NCBI GenBank assembly: GCA_008011715.2
Contig: CP136508.1
Location: 1,302,001 to 1,366,000 of the forward strand
DNA: 64,000 bases
Direction of reading: 5' to 3'
Source: [Empedobacter] haloabium
GTDB lineage: Bacteria; Pseudomonadota; Gammaproteobacteria; Burkholderiales; Burkholderiaceae_D
Each line of letters starts with the position of its first letter. Position 1 is the first letter of the stretch. Made by a program: the position numbers and the translations under genes. Positions 8,469 through 16,621 of this stretch are shown here, one piece after another. Below the pieces are notes generated by a model. It saw only the letters and a program-made list of their open reading frames with translations, did not search any database and was not told where the DNA came from.

Positions 8469-9719
8469 TTACTTATGAGTCGACGCTAACTCCTTGTCAT
8501 GGTGCGGGAAGCGATCCATCTTCGCCAGCACCGGGAACAGCCTGATCCAGCCGGCCGTGACGGCCAGGGTGACGGCGCCGCCGAACACGACGGCCCGCTG
8601 CAGGCCGAACCAGCCGGCCGTGACGCCCGATTCGAATTCGCCCAGTTCGTTCGAGGCGCCGATGAACACGGAATTGACGGCGCTGACGCGGCCGCGGATC
8701 GCGTCCGGCGTTTCGAACTGCACCAGCAGGTGACGCACGTAGACGCTGACCATGTCACCCGCGCCCATCACCAGCAGGCAGGCGAGGGCGATGGCGAAGC
8801 TGTCCGTCGCGCCCAGGACCACGGTGCCCAGGCCGAACAGGGCGACGCCGCCGAACATCCACAGGCCGACCCGGCGCGTGATCGGGAAGAATGCCAGCGC
8901 CACCGAGCACAGCGCGGCACCCGCGCCGGGCGCCGTGCGCAACAGGCCCAGCCCCGTGGGGCCGATGTGCAGCACGTCATGGGCCAGCGCGGGCAGCAGC
9001 GCGGTGGCGCCGCCGAACAGCACGGCAAACAGGTCCAGCGACATGGCGCCCAGCACCACCGGGCGCGAGAATACGAAGCGCAGGCCCTCCAGCACGCTGT
9101 GCCAGGTGGGCGGATCGCGGTGCGTCACCTGCGGCGGCGACTTTGTCAGGGTCATCAGGATGGTGGAGGCCAGCAGCAGCGCGGCCGCGACCGCATACAC
9201 GACACCCGGACCATAGAGATACAGCAGCCCGCCCAGCGTGGGACCAAGAATCACGGCCACATGGAAGCTGGAGCTGGACAGCGCGACCGCCTTGCTGAAA
9301 TCCTGCTGGGGCACCAGGTTGACAAGGATGGCCTGCGTGGCCGGGCCCATGAAGGCGCGTGCGCTGCCGAACAGCACCAGCACGGCGAAGACGGGCCAGA
9401 CCGCCTGCATGCCGCTGAGCGTGAAGGCCAGCAAGGTCAGTCCGACCAGCAATTGCAGGCCCAGGCAGATGGTGATGATGACGCGGCGGTTGTAGCGGTC
9501 GGCCGCGTGCCCGGCCAAGAGGATCAGCAGCAGGAATGGCGCGAACTGCGCCAGCCCGATCATGCCCAGGTAGAACAGGTTGTGCGTCATCGAATACACC
9601 TGCCAGCCGATGGCGACGTTCTGCATCTGCACGGCCAGCGTGCCGAGGATGCGGGCGCTCAGGTAGAACGAGAAATTACGGTGACGCAGGACGGCGAAGC
9701 CGTTTGACGATGCGGGCAT
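8469..9719 (-). CDS. MFS transporter, EntS/MFS_3-type exporter
   Basis: 416 residues with about 12 hydrophobic segments. The opening FAVLRHRNFSFYLSARILGTLAVQMQNVAIGWQVY and the loop-2 motif AGHAADRYNRR are characteristic of MFS_3 proteins such as the enterobactin exporter EntS. The late GDMVSVYVRHLLVQFETPD, then RGRVSAVNSVF, also fits that family. The substrate is unknown and no siderophore genes adjoin. The stop lies at the island border, right beside the IS3 fragment, so the last few residues (ELASTHK) may be reshaped by the insertion. The gene's GC content is normal for the chromosome. Confidence 0.85.
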   Translation of the reverse strand: MPASSNGFAVLRHRNFSFYLSARILGTLAVQMQNVAIGWQVYSMTHNLFYLGMIGLAQFAPFLLLILLAGHAADRYNRRVIITICLGLQLLVGLTLLAFTLSGMQAVWPVFAVLVLFGSARAFMGPATQAILVNLVPQQDFSKAVALSSSSFHVAVILGPTLGGLLYLYGPGVVYAVAAALLLASTILMTLTKSPPQVTHRDPPTWHSVLEGLRFVFSRPVVLGAMSLDLFAVLFGGATALLPALAHDVLHIGPTGLGLLRTAPGAGAALCSVALAFFPITRRVGLWMFGGVALFGLGTVVLGATDSFAIALACLLVMGAGDMVSVYVRHLLVQFETPDAIRGRVSAVNSVFIGASNELGEFESGVTAGWFGLQRAVVFGGAVTLAVTAGWIRLFPVLAKMDRFPHHDKELASTHK

Positions 9720-9770
9720 GGAAACAAGCGGTAAGCCCGGCGACGGCAGGCCGCCGCCGGGCGGATCAGG

Positions 9771-10796
9771 TCAAGGCTTGGCCAGGTCGGCCTCGGTGGT
9801 GAACGAGTCGGCGTAGAACTCGTCCTCGGGCAGGCGGCATTGCGCGGTGAAGTCACGCTTGGCCGATTCGACGACGATCGGTGCGCCGCAAGCGTACACC
9901 TGCCAGCCGGACATGTCGGGCAGGTCCGCCACCACGGCCTGGTGCACGTAGCCCGTGCGGCCCGTCCAGCCATCCTCCGGCAGCGCGTTCGACACCACCG
10001 GCACGTAGCTGAAGTTCGGCAGCTCCTGCTCCCACTGGCGGCACAGAGCGTCCATGTACAGGTCCTGCGGGCGGCGGCCGCCCCAGTACAGCACCATCTG
10101 GCGCTGCGAGTCGGTGGCCCGCATCTGTTCGACGATGGCCTTGATGGGAGCGAAGCCGGTGCCGGAAGCGAGCAGCACCATCGGCTTGTCCGAATCCTCG
10201 CGCACGAAGAACGTGCCCAGCGGCCCCTCGAAGCGCAGGATGTCGCGCTCCTTCATCGTGCCGAACACCTGGTCGGTAAACAGGCCGCCCGGCATGTGGC
10301 GGATGTGCAGCGTGATGGCACCCTGGCCCGGAGCCGTGGCCATGCTGTAGCTGCGGCGCTTGCCGCCCGGCAGCAGGAATTCGATGTATTGGCCGGCGCG
10401 GTAGTCCAGCACCTCGTTGGCCGGCAGCTGGAGCGAGATGACGATGACGTCCGGTGCCACCCGCTCCAGCGTGGCCACGCGCGACGGCATTTTCTTCAGC
10501 GGGAAGTCGCCGCTGCCGGCCACTTCGCGCGCTTCGATCACGAGGTCGGAATGGGGCAGGGCGCAGCAGAACAGCGACATGCCGGCGCTTTCCTCTTCCT
10601 CGGTCAGCGCGCGGCGCTGGTGCGGCTTGTGGGTGATCGAACCGGACACGACCTTGCCCTTGCAGGAACTGCAGGCGCCGTTCTTGCAGCCGTATGGCAG
10701 GCCGACACCGGCCCGCATCGCAGCGGCCAGCACGGTTTCGTCCTCGTCGCATGCGAACTGGTGGCCGCTGGGCTGAACAGTGATCTGAAACGTCAT
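9771..10796 (-). CDS. 2Fe-2S ferredoxin-NAD(P)H reductase (CDP-6-deoxy-3,4-glucoseen reductase-like)
   Basis: 341 residues. The N-terminal plant-type ferredoxin domain has the cluster cysteines CKNGACSSCKG plus a fourth in LFCCALP. An FAD-binding barrel follows (RSYSMATAPGQG, i.e. RxYS) and then an NAD-binding domain with LLASGTGFAPIKAI and a C-terminal YACGAP. The order Fd-FAD-NAD matches the AscD/Mdr class of electron-transfer reductases feeding oxygenases or dehydratases. The start chosen is the ATG at 10796, which begins MTFQITVQPSG; the frame before it is antisense to the divergent epimerase gene, 12 bp away. The partner enzyme is not in the neighbourhood. Confidence 0.88.
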   Translation of the reverse strand: MTFQITVQPSGHQFACDEDETVLAAAMRAGVGLPYGCKNGACSSCKGKVVSGSITHKPHQRRALTEEEESAGMSLFCCALPHSDLVIEAREVAGSGDFPLKKMPSRVATLERVAPDVIVISLQLPANEVLDYRAGQYIEFLLPGGKRRSYSMATAPGQGAITLHIRHMPGGLFTDQVFGTMKERDILRFEGPLGTFFVREDSDKPMVLLASGTGFAPIKAIVEQMRATDSQRQMVLYWGGRRPQDLYMDALCRQWEQELPNFSYVPVVSNALPEDGWTGRTGYVHQAVVADLPDMSGWQVYACGAPIVVESAKRDFTAQCRLPEDEFYADSFTTEADLAKP

Positions 10797-10808
10797 ACAA
10801 TCCTTAAG

Positions 10809-11711
10809 ATGAATATTCCAAAAGAACAAAAGACCGGCAGGCCGCGCCTGTTGATCCTGGGCTGCGGCGATGTCGGCATGCGCCTGTTGCCACTCTTGCG
10901 GGCACGCTATCGCGTCTTCGCCGTCACCAGCCAGGCGGCCCGCCTGGCCGAACTGCGGGCGGCCGGCGCCGTGCCCGTGCTGGCCGACCTGGATCAGCCG
11001 CGCACCTTGCGCCGGCTGGCCGGCCTGGCGCACACGGTGATCCACCTGGCGCCGCCGCAGCCGGAAGGGATGCTGGACCGCCGCACCCGTCATGTGACCG
11101 CCATTTTACCCGAGGGCGCGCGTGTCGTTTACATAAGCACCACGGGCGTTTATGGCGACCTGCAGGGGGCATTGGTGGACGAGACCCGGCCTGTCGCCCC
11201 GCGCAACGCGCGCGCGCACCGCCGGGTGGACGCGGAACGGGTGTTGCGCGCCTGGGCCCGGCGCGCGCACGGCCACCTGGCCATCGTGCGCGTGCCCGGC
11301 ATCTATGCGGCCGACCGCCTGCCGCTGGCGCGCCTGCACGCGGCCACGCCAGCGCTGGCGCCGGAGGACGACGTCTACACCAACCATATCCATGCCGACG
11401 ACCTGGCCGCCATCGTGCTGGGCGCGCTGCGGCGCGGCCAGCCGGGCCGCATCTATCACGCCGTCGACGACAGCGTGCTGCGCATGGCCGATTATTTCGA
11501 TGCCGTGGCGGACGCGTTCGCGCTGCCACGGCCGCCGCGCCTGCCGCGCGCGCAGCTGGTGGCTGCCGTTTCGCCCGCGCTGCTGTCGTTCATGTCGGAA
11601 TCGCGCCGGCTGGCCAATGGCCGCCTGAAGCGCGAGCTGGGCGTGCGGCTGGCCTATCCGACGGTGGCGGACGGCCTGCGCGCGGCACGCCAGGAGCCGC
11701 CGCCCGCCTAG
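10809..11711 (+). CDS. NAD-dependent epimerase/dehydratase (SDR family)
   Basis: 300 residues. A Rossmann fold starts at residue 13 with LLILGCGDVGMRLLPLL (GxGxxG), then a YISTTGVYGD motif where an extended SDR carries its active-site Ser/Thr and Tyr, although the usual YxxxK lysine is not evident (THRVDAER-like segment instead). C-terminal DYFDAVADAFALPRPPR resembles YeeZ-type atypical SDRs, which often act as NAD-binding proteins of unknown substrate. The start ATG at 10809 follows a weak AAGGA-like site and is divergent from the reductase at 10796. Confidence 0.8.
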   Translation: MNIPKEQKTGRPRLLILGCGDVGMRLLPLLRARYRVFAVTSQAARLAELRAAGAVPVLADLDQPRTLRRLAGLAHTVIHLAPPQPEGMLDRRTRHVTAILPEGARVVYISTTGVYGDLQGALVDETRPVAPRNARAHRRVDAERVLRAWARRAHGHLAIVRVPGIYAADRLPLARLHAATPALAPEDDVYTNHIHADDLAAIVLGALRRGQPGRIYHAVDDSVLRMADYFDAVADAFALPRPPRLPRAQLVAAVSPALLSFMSESRRLANGRLKRELGVRLAYPTVADGLRAARQEPPPA

Positions 11712-11805
11712 TGGCGGCAATCCGACAAGGCCACGCCATTTGCGGCGCGACAAGCGCGCCGCCCTTCCACGGGACTAAGGTAGGCGGACACGATCAGGAG
11801 GTCAT

Positions 11806-12129
11806 ATGGACGCTTACCCGCATCCCGACCCGCGGCCGGAGGCAGCCCCGACGCCGCCCTATCCGCAACCCGGCAAGGAGGCCGTGCGCGCCTGGATGGA
11901 GCGGCGCGCCCGCACCCGCCTGCCGCCGCCCGGGCCGGCCGAGATCCGGCGCGAGCTCGGCTGGGACCGCCGCCGTTCTCCACCTCTTCCGATGACACCA
12001 GCCGCGCTGTTGCTGCCTGCCATGCTGGCCGAGCTGGCGGCAACAACGATGCTCGCATGGTGCTGGTTCGCCTTGTGTCCCGGACGCGCGCTGCCGTTGT
12101 CAAATAAAAACGAGCGGGGAATTTCCTAG
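11806..12129 (+). CDS. Small Pro-rich protein with one hydrophobic segment
   Basis: 107 residues, not recognised. A near-perfect AGGAGGT ribosome site (11797-11803) stands just before the ATG, good evidence that it is translated. Residues 1-60 are rich in Pro, Arg and Glu (PHPDPRPEAAPTPPYP); residues 63-92 are hydrophobic (AALLLPAMLAELAATTMLAWCWFAL) and could form one membrane helix, followed by a short basic tail. It stands alone between the epimerase gene and the HTH gene. No homologue is known to me. Confidence 0.55.
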   Translation: MDAYPHPDPRPEAAPTPPYPQPGKEAVRAWMERRARTRLPPPGPAEIRRELGWDRRRSPPLPMTPAALLLPAMLAELAATTMLAWCWFALCPGRALPLSNKNERGIS

Positions 12130-12326
12130 CACAACAAAACGCGTTAGAATCTCACACATTCTCACAAAAGTTGCCGAGACTTGTTCTCGAAGCAACAAAT
12201 ACGGCGGTTTTTTCCTGAAGTGCGCTCGTCAGCCCGTGGCTGCGTCGTGCATCGTGGCTGCCGCCGTCGATAATTTGTCCGCAATGTCGCATTTTCGCAA
12301 ACGCGACCGCTAACGTAAGATTGATC

Positions 12327-12566
12327 ATGCTACTGAAAGAAGTGACGGCCTCGCCGACTTACAACCCGAATCGCGTCCTGGACGCCATCATCGAAAAACT
12401 GCAGCTCAAGAACGACGCCGCGCTGTCGCGCGCGCTGGAGGTGGCACCGCCCGTCATCAGCAAGATTCGCCACAACACGCTGCCGATCGGCGCGACGATC
12501 CTGATCCGCATGCACGAGATCAGCGACTTCTCGATCCGCGAACTGCGCGACCTGATGGCGCACTGA
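12327..12566 (+). CDS. Small Cro/CI-like helix-turn-helix protein
   Basis: 79 residues. The pattern LDAIIEKLQLKNDAALSRALEV, then PPVISKIRHNTLPIGATILIRMHE, is a lambda-repressor-like HTH fold with the recognition helix around VISKIRHN. It probably binds DNA; the target is unknown. The ATG at 12327 is preferred to the TTG at 12321 in the same frame. It has no operon partner. A strong bidirectional hairpin terminator follows at 12598, shared with the convergent GRDP gene. Confidence 0.7.
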   Translation: MLLKEVTASPTYNPNRVLDAIIEKLQLKNDAALSRALEVAPPVISKIRHNTLPIGATILIRMHEISDFSIRELRDLMAH

Positions 12567-12597
12567 CGCACCGCGGCCGGCCGTCATCGGTCGAACG

Positions 12598-12635
12598 AAA
12601 AAAACGGCCGGTCCCTCGCGGGAACCGGCCGTTTT
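12598..12635. terminator. Bidirectional intrinsic terminator
   Basis: AAACGGCCGGTCCC pairs with GGGAACCGGCCGTTT across a TCGC loop with one bulged base, with A- and T-runs on both sides. It sits between the convergent HTH gene and the first GRDP repeat gene and can serve both. Confidence 0.85.
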
Positions 12636-12651
12636 TACTGGTGCGGCGTGC

Positions 12652-13527
12652 TTAGTCGGCGGCCAGGCGCGGACGGGCGCTGTAGAACGCGTCCTGGGCG
12701 GGCGCGGTAGCCTGCACGCGGCCGGAGTAGGCGGCCTGCGAGCTGACGCGGCCGGAGTACGCGGTCTGGTCGGCGACCCGGCCGGAATAGGCGGTTGCGC
12801 TGGCTACCCGCCCCGAGTAGGCGGTCTGGTCCGCTACGCGCCCCGAGTACGCCGTGGCGCTGGCAACACGGCCCGAATACGCGGTCTGGTCGGCGACCCG
12901 GCCGGAATAGGCGGTCTGGTCTGCTACCCGGCCGGAGTACGCGGTGGCCACGCGGCCGGAATAGGCCGTCGCGCTGACGTCCGGTGCGCTGACGCGGCCG
13001 GAATAGGCCACGGCGGCACCGGTCGTCGGCGCTGCCACGCGACCGGAGTAAGCCGTCGCCTCCGCGCTGACCCGGCCGGAGTAGGCGGCCTGGTCGCTGA
13101 CCCGGCCGGAATACGCCGTCTCCGGCGTCTCGCCACGCGCGCCGATGCCGTATGGCTCGCCGAAGGTTTCCTCGTACAGTTCCTTCATGCGGTCGCCGAC
13201 GCGCCGGTGCGCCTCCTCGTCATCCTCGCCGCGCAGGCCGATATACGGGAAGTGGTGCAGGAAGTAGCCGAACACGGCCTCGCAGTCGATCGCGTACTTC
13301 ATCGTGTCGAGGATGTGGTAGTGCCAGAAGATGTCGACGTCCATCAGCGGCGCCGTCTGCTCTTGCGGGAACATTTTCATCAGGTACAGGAAGCGGCGGT
13401 ACTCGAATTCGACGGCATCGACCTTTTCCAGCGACCAGCCTTCGCCGGACTCCACGTGCATCAGCTTGACCTTGATCGGCTCCAGGTCCAGGGCGGCAAT
13501 GGCGTTGAATTGTTCGGATGAAATCAT
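12652..13527 (-). CDS. GRDP-like protein with 13 AYSGRV repeats
   Basis: 291 residues. Residues 1-127 form a compact domain resembling bacterial glycine-rich-domain-like (GRDP/DUF1399) proteins: DLEPIKVKLMHVESGEGW, EFEYRRFLYLMKMFP, then FWHYHILDT and FLHHFPYIGLRG, with clustered His residues that could bind metal. From residue 138 to 271 the protein is almost only AYSGRV, 13 identical copies separated by 2-9-residue spacers such as ADQT or ASAT. The tail ends FYSARPRLAAD, matching FYAERPSLA in the paralogue at 13947. Start ATG 13527 has an AAGGGA ribosome site. No signal peptide. Function unknown; the array resembles multicopy peptide precursors or a repeat-display protein. Confidence 0.85.
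   Translation of the reverse strand: MISSEQFNAIAALDLEPIKVKLMHVESGEGWSLEKVDAVEFEYRRFLYLMKMFPQEQTAPLMDVDIFWHYHILDTMKYAIDCEAVFGYFLHHFPYIGLRGEDDEEAHRRVGDRMKELYEETFGEPYGIGARGETPETAYSGRVSDQAAYSGRVSAEATAYSGRVAAPTTGAAVAYSGRVSAPDVSATAYSGRVATAYSGRVADQTAYSGRVADQTAYSGRVASATAYSGRVADQTAYSGRVASATAYSGRVADQTAYSGRVSSQAAYSGRVQATAPAQDAFYSARPRLAAD
12715..13116 (-). repeat. Coding tandem repeat array (AYSGRV units)
   Basis: DNA-level tandem repeat of 24-45 bp units inside the GRDP gene, encoding 13 identical hexapeptides AYSGRV. The middle copies alternate ADQT and ASAT spacers, showing recent unit duplication, while the first five copies (N-terminal end of the array) have divergent spacers. Confidence 0.9.
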
Positions 13528-13946
13528 GGGTGAATCCCTTCTGCGTAAAGATGAACAAGAGGCGTCGGAAACAGCCGGGCGGCTGACGCCGGAGCACACG
13601 TTCAAGAGCTGGGAACGAGTGTTGATGCGAGACAACAGCGACTAGTATAGAGCTAGTGACTGTGATTACAAGCGGCAATTTCAATCGTGCGGAGGAAACA
13701 CAATTGCCCTAGAGGGAACGCGGCGGAAGGGGTGTTGCGGCGGGGGTACAACGTTGCCTGAAAGGCTAGCCGGAATGGCGTGCGGTCGTGGCGAGCAACG
13801 CCAAAAGTGGGACAAAACGGCAAAAACAGTGACGGTCACCGCTTTGAAAAGCGCTGACCGTCACTGTTTTTTGGGAGGCGTGCAGCGGGAATGCGCAGGG
13901 AGCCGGTGAGCGACAGCCCTGCGCAGACCGTCCCCGACCAGGAGCG
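13528..13946. other. Intergenic region between the two GRDP repeat genes
   Basis: Contains the promoter side of the first GRDP gene (13528 to about 13680) and the terminator of the second (13822-13872). No gene is visible. The first part is AT-richer, as expected of a promoter, but no confident -35/-10 pair was picked. Confidence 0.4.
13822..13872. terminator. Strong intrinsic terminator of the second GRDP gene
   Basis: A 22-bp stem with one mismatch: AAAAACAGTGACGGTCACCG and its complement around a TTGAAA loop, bordered by A- and T-runs. It lies about 75 bp beyond the stop of the AFSGAPV gene on the minus strand and separates it from the AYSGRV gene. Confidence 0.85.
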
Positions 13947-14705
13947 TCAGGCGGCGCTGGAGGCCAGGCTTGGCCGCTCGGCGTAGAACTGCGCCGGGAC
14001 GTGGGTCGGGCTGCCGGAAAACGCCGTGCGGACGGGGGCGCCCGAGAACGCCACCTGCGCACTTTCGGCGTTACGCACGGGGGCGCCCGAGAAGGCCGTA
14101 CGCACCGGCGCGCCCGAGAATGCCACCTGGGCTTCACTGCGCACCGGCGCGCCCGAGAATGCCACCTGGGCCTCACTGCGCACCGGCGCACCGGAAAACG
14201 CCAGTTGCGCGCCATCGCGCACGGGGGCGCCGGAGAACGCGGCGCGCGCTTCCCGCACCGGAGCGCCGGAGAACGCCGCGCGTGCCGCATCCTTGACGGG
14301 CGCGCCGGAGAACGCGACGGTGCTGCGCCCATACGGCTCGCCGAACGTGTCCTCGTACAGTTCCTTCATGCGCGCGCCGACGCGTTCATGGGCTTGCTCG
14401 TCCGCCTCGCCACGCAGGCCGATGTAAGGGAAATGGTGCAGGAAGTAGCCGAACACGCGCTGGCAGTCCGTCGCGTACTTCAGCGTGTCCAGGATGTGGT
14501 AATGCCAGAATGTGTCCACGTCCTGCAAGGGCGCCGTTTGCTCGTTGGGAAATTTCTTCATCAGGTAGAGGAAGCGACGGTATTCGAACTCGACGGCATT
14601 GGCCCGTTCCAGCGTCCAGCCTTCGCCCGACTCCGCATGCATCAGCTTGACTTTGATGGGTTCCAGGTCCAACTCGGCAATAGCCTTGAGATCGCTTGCA
14701 TCCAT
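13947..14705 (-). CDS. GRDP-like protein with AFSGAPV repeats
   Basis: 252 residues, paralogue of the protein at 12652. The first 126 residues are closely similar (DLEPIKVKLMHAESGEGW, FWHYHILDTLKYATDC, FLHHFPYIGLRG), yet the repeat unit differs: eight perfect AFSGAPV copies plus a final AFSGSP between residues 131 and 233, with spacers such as RSEAQV and RT. The C-terminus FYAERPSLASSAA corresponds to FYSARPRLAAD of its neighbour. Start ATG 14705 has an AAAGGAAA ribosome site; the longer frame from 14744 is rejected. Aromatic-Ser-Gly is the invariant part of both repeats. Function unknown. It has its own terminator, so each paralogue is probably a separate unit. Confidence 0.85.
   Translation of the reverse strand: MDASDLKAIAELDLEPIKVKLMHAESGEGWTLERANAVEFEYRRFLYLMKKFPNEQTAPLQDVDTFWHYHILDTLKYATDCQRVFGYFLHHFPYIGLRGEADEQAHERVGARMKELYEDTFGEPYGRSTVAFSGAPVKDAARAAFSGAPVREARAAFSGAPVRDGAQLAFSGAPVRSEAQVAFSGAPVRSEAQVAFSGAPVRTAFSGAPVRNAESAQVAFSGAPVRTAFSGSPTHVPAQFYAERPSLASSAA
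14007..14315 (-). repeat. Coding tandem repeat array (AFSGAPV units)
   Basis: Tandem DNA repeat of 27-45 bp units within the second GRDP gene. Eight identical heptapeptides AFSGAPV and one degenerate copy (AFSGSP). Two neighbouring units with spacer RSEAQV are nearly identical in DNA, a sign of recent duplication. Confidence 0.9.
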
Positions 14706-14794
14706 GGTTGTTTCCTTTCGTGGTTGAGGCTGAAGGATTGTCACAGACCCTCCAGCAATTCACTTGATATGGCGCAACGCTTGCGGGAAAACTC

Positions 14795-16621
14795 CTAATG
14801 TTCAGCGAATTGTCCGATAAACGGCATCAGTGCTCCTTTGTAAGAAACTGCGACGGAAACGGTAATGGTCGTGCCGCCATCCGGCACGCTGCTGATGGCG
14901 CAGGTGCCGCCCAGCAGGTTGATGCGCTCCTCGATGCCGACCAGGCCGAAGGAGCCGCTCTTGTTGCGGCTGGCCGCCTGCAGGCCCACGCCGTTGTCGG
15001 TAATACTCATCTGCAGCAAGCCCTGCTGCTGGTGCAGCTCCACCTTGACCTGGGTGGCGCGCGCATGCTGGCAGATATTGCTGAGCGATTCCTGCAGCAC
15101 GCGGAAGAATGCGGTGGCGCAGCGGTCGTCGATGTCGACGTCGCCGCCGTGCTCGATCAGTTCGCAGGCGATGCCGGAGCGCTTGCGGAACTGGGCCACC
15201 TGCCACTCGACGGCGGCGTTCAGGCCCAGGTCCAGCACGTTCGGGCGCAGGTCGTTGATGATGTGGCGCACGCTGCGGATCGTGTTGTCGATCTGGTTCA
15301 GCGTGTACTTGGCGCGCGCGTGCAGGTAAGGGTGGCGCTTGGCCGTGCGGGTGGCCAGGATGTCGGCCTCGATGCGCAGCGCCAGCAGGTTCTGGCCCAG
15401 GTCGTCGTGGATTTCGCGCGCGATGCGCTTGCGCTCCTCTTCCTTGATCTGGTCCGCATGCGCCGCCAGCCGGCGCAGGCGCTGGTGCGACAGCTGCAGC
15501 TTGGCCTGGCTGTCGCGCAGCTCGCGCGTCATCGCGTGGGCGATCTTCAGCGCGCGCTTGCGCGACGACGCCAGCGTATGGAACAGCGCGTACAGCAGCA
15601 GGCAGCTGACCGAGCCCGCCAGTCCGGCCAGCCACGGCAGGTAGGCATCCAGGCGCGAATACAGCGCGGTCTTGGGCGCGCTGAAGTAGGCCGTCCAGAT
15701 GCGGCCGTTGAAGTCGATCGGCAGCATGTGCTGGAAGGTTTCCGTGGGCGCGTCGACCCGGCCCGTGTCCACGCTGTCGAACAGCAGCAGGCGGCTGTCA
15801 CCCAGGGTCGTGGTCCCGTCCGCTCCCCGGCGGCCCACGTCGTACAGCTGCAGCCGCACGTTCGGCACCGGCATCTCGTCCAGCGCGCCCTGCAGCAGGC
15901 GCGGCACGGAAAAGCCCAGCCCCACCGAGCCCATGTACGCGGCACGGCGCTGGAGCACGGTGTCGATCGGCATGTCGCGCCGGTAGACGGGCAGGCGCAT
16001 GCCCAGGTCGGCGCCGGTGGGCCGGGCCAGGATGCCGATGGGCCGGCCGGACGAGGCGATCTCGCCCGTGTCGCGCGAGTGCGCCAGCACGGTGGCCACA
16101 TGGGGCTTGGCCGTGATGTCGTTGCCGTATTTCTCGCCGAAGCCGGCGATCGGCTCCAGCAAGGTCAGGATTTCGTACGTGGGCCGCCGCGAGGCGGGCC
16201 GGATGACGAAGTCCGGATAGCCTTCCAGCCTGGCATCGTCGTCGCGCATGGCGCGCTCGAAGCCGTCGCGTTCCGCGTCGCGCACGAACTGGGCGAAGTT
16301 GATATTGTCGATCGCGGGGAAATTGTGCTGCAGGTCGAGGCCGCGCACGAAGCGCTGGAAGCTGTCGCGCGGTGTGTAGTCGTTGGCCTGGAAGAAGCTG
16401 GCCGCGGCCCGCAGCACGTCCGAATAGGTCTTGATGCGCGAGGCGATACTGAACTGGGCCGTGCGTGCGTGGTTGCTGAAGCGTTGGCGGGCATCGGTCT
16501 CGATCGAGCGGGCCGCCGCGCCGAAGAACAGCGCGCCGGCACCCAGCGACAGCAGAATTCCCGGCCACCATTGCGGATTTGCCGGGAGCGCATGGCCGAT
16601 GGGGCGAAATAGTGCATGCAT
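14795..16621 (-). CDS. CHASE-domain sensor histidine kinase (NarX-like class)
   Basis: 608 residues. A transmembrane helix near 20-38 is followed by an extracytoplasmic CHASE domain (about 75-230: SYDVLRAAASFFQAN-like, FVRDAERDGFE, IGILARPTG). A second helix near 330-350 (LAGLAGSVSCLLLYALFHTL) and a coiled linker lead to the HisKA_3 dimerisation domain with phospho-acceptor His405 in EEERKRIAREIHDDLGQN. The HATPase domain has ITDNGVGL and the GGT end box. Such kinases usually pair with a NarL/LuxR regulator, but none is in this window, so it is an orphan here. It lies 90 bp upstream of the AFSGAPV gene on the same strand. Confidence 0.9.
   Translation of the reverse strand: MHALFRPIGHALPANPQWWPGILLSLGAGALFFGAAARSIETDARQRFSNHARTAQFSIASRIKTYSDVLRAAASFFQANDYTPRDSFQRFVRGLDLQHNFPAIDNINFAQFVRDAERDGFERAMRDDDARLEGYPDFVIRPASRRPTYEILTLLEPIAGFGEKYGNDITAKPHVATVLAHSRDTGEIASSGRPIGILARPTGADLGMRLPVYRRDMPIDTVLQRRAAYMGSVGLGFSVPRLLQGALDEMPVPNVRLQLYDVGRRGADGTTTLGDSRLLLFDSVDTGRVDAPTETFQHMLPIDFNGRIWTAYFSAPKTALYSRLDAYLPWLAGLAGSVSCLLLYALFHTLASSRKRALKIAHAMTRELRDSQAKLQLSHQRLRRLAAHADQIKEEERKRIAREIHDDLGQNLLALRIEADILATRTAKRHPYLHARAKYTLNQIDNTIRSVRHIINDLRPNVLDLGLNAAVEWQVAQFRKRSGIACELIEHGGDVDIDDRCATAFFRVLQESLSNICQHARATQVKVELHQQQGLLQMSITDNGVGLQAASRNKSGSFGLVGIEERINLLGGTCAISSVPDGGTTITVSVAVSYKGALMPFIGQFAEH

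Noticed and set aside
9840..11711. 623-codon open frame fusing antisense sequence to the epimerase
   Set aside because: The first half is antisense to the ferredoxin reductase; the epimerase begins at 10809.
12715..13116. CRISPR-like repeat/spacer array
   Set aside because: The regular repeats look CRISPR-like at DNA level, but they keep one reading frame, encode the same peptide each time and lie inside an open gene with a ribosome site.
14007..14315. Second CRISPR-like array
   Set aside because: Same reason: in-frame coding repeats with variable but codon-preserving spacers, no leader and no Cas genes.
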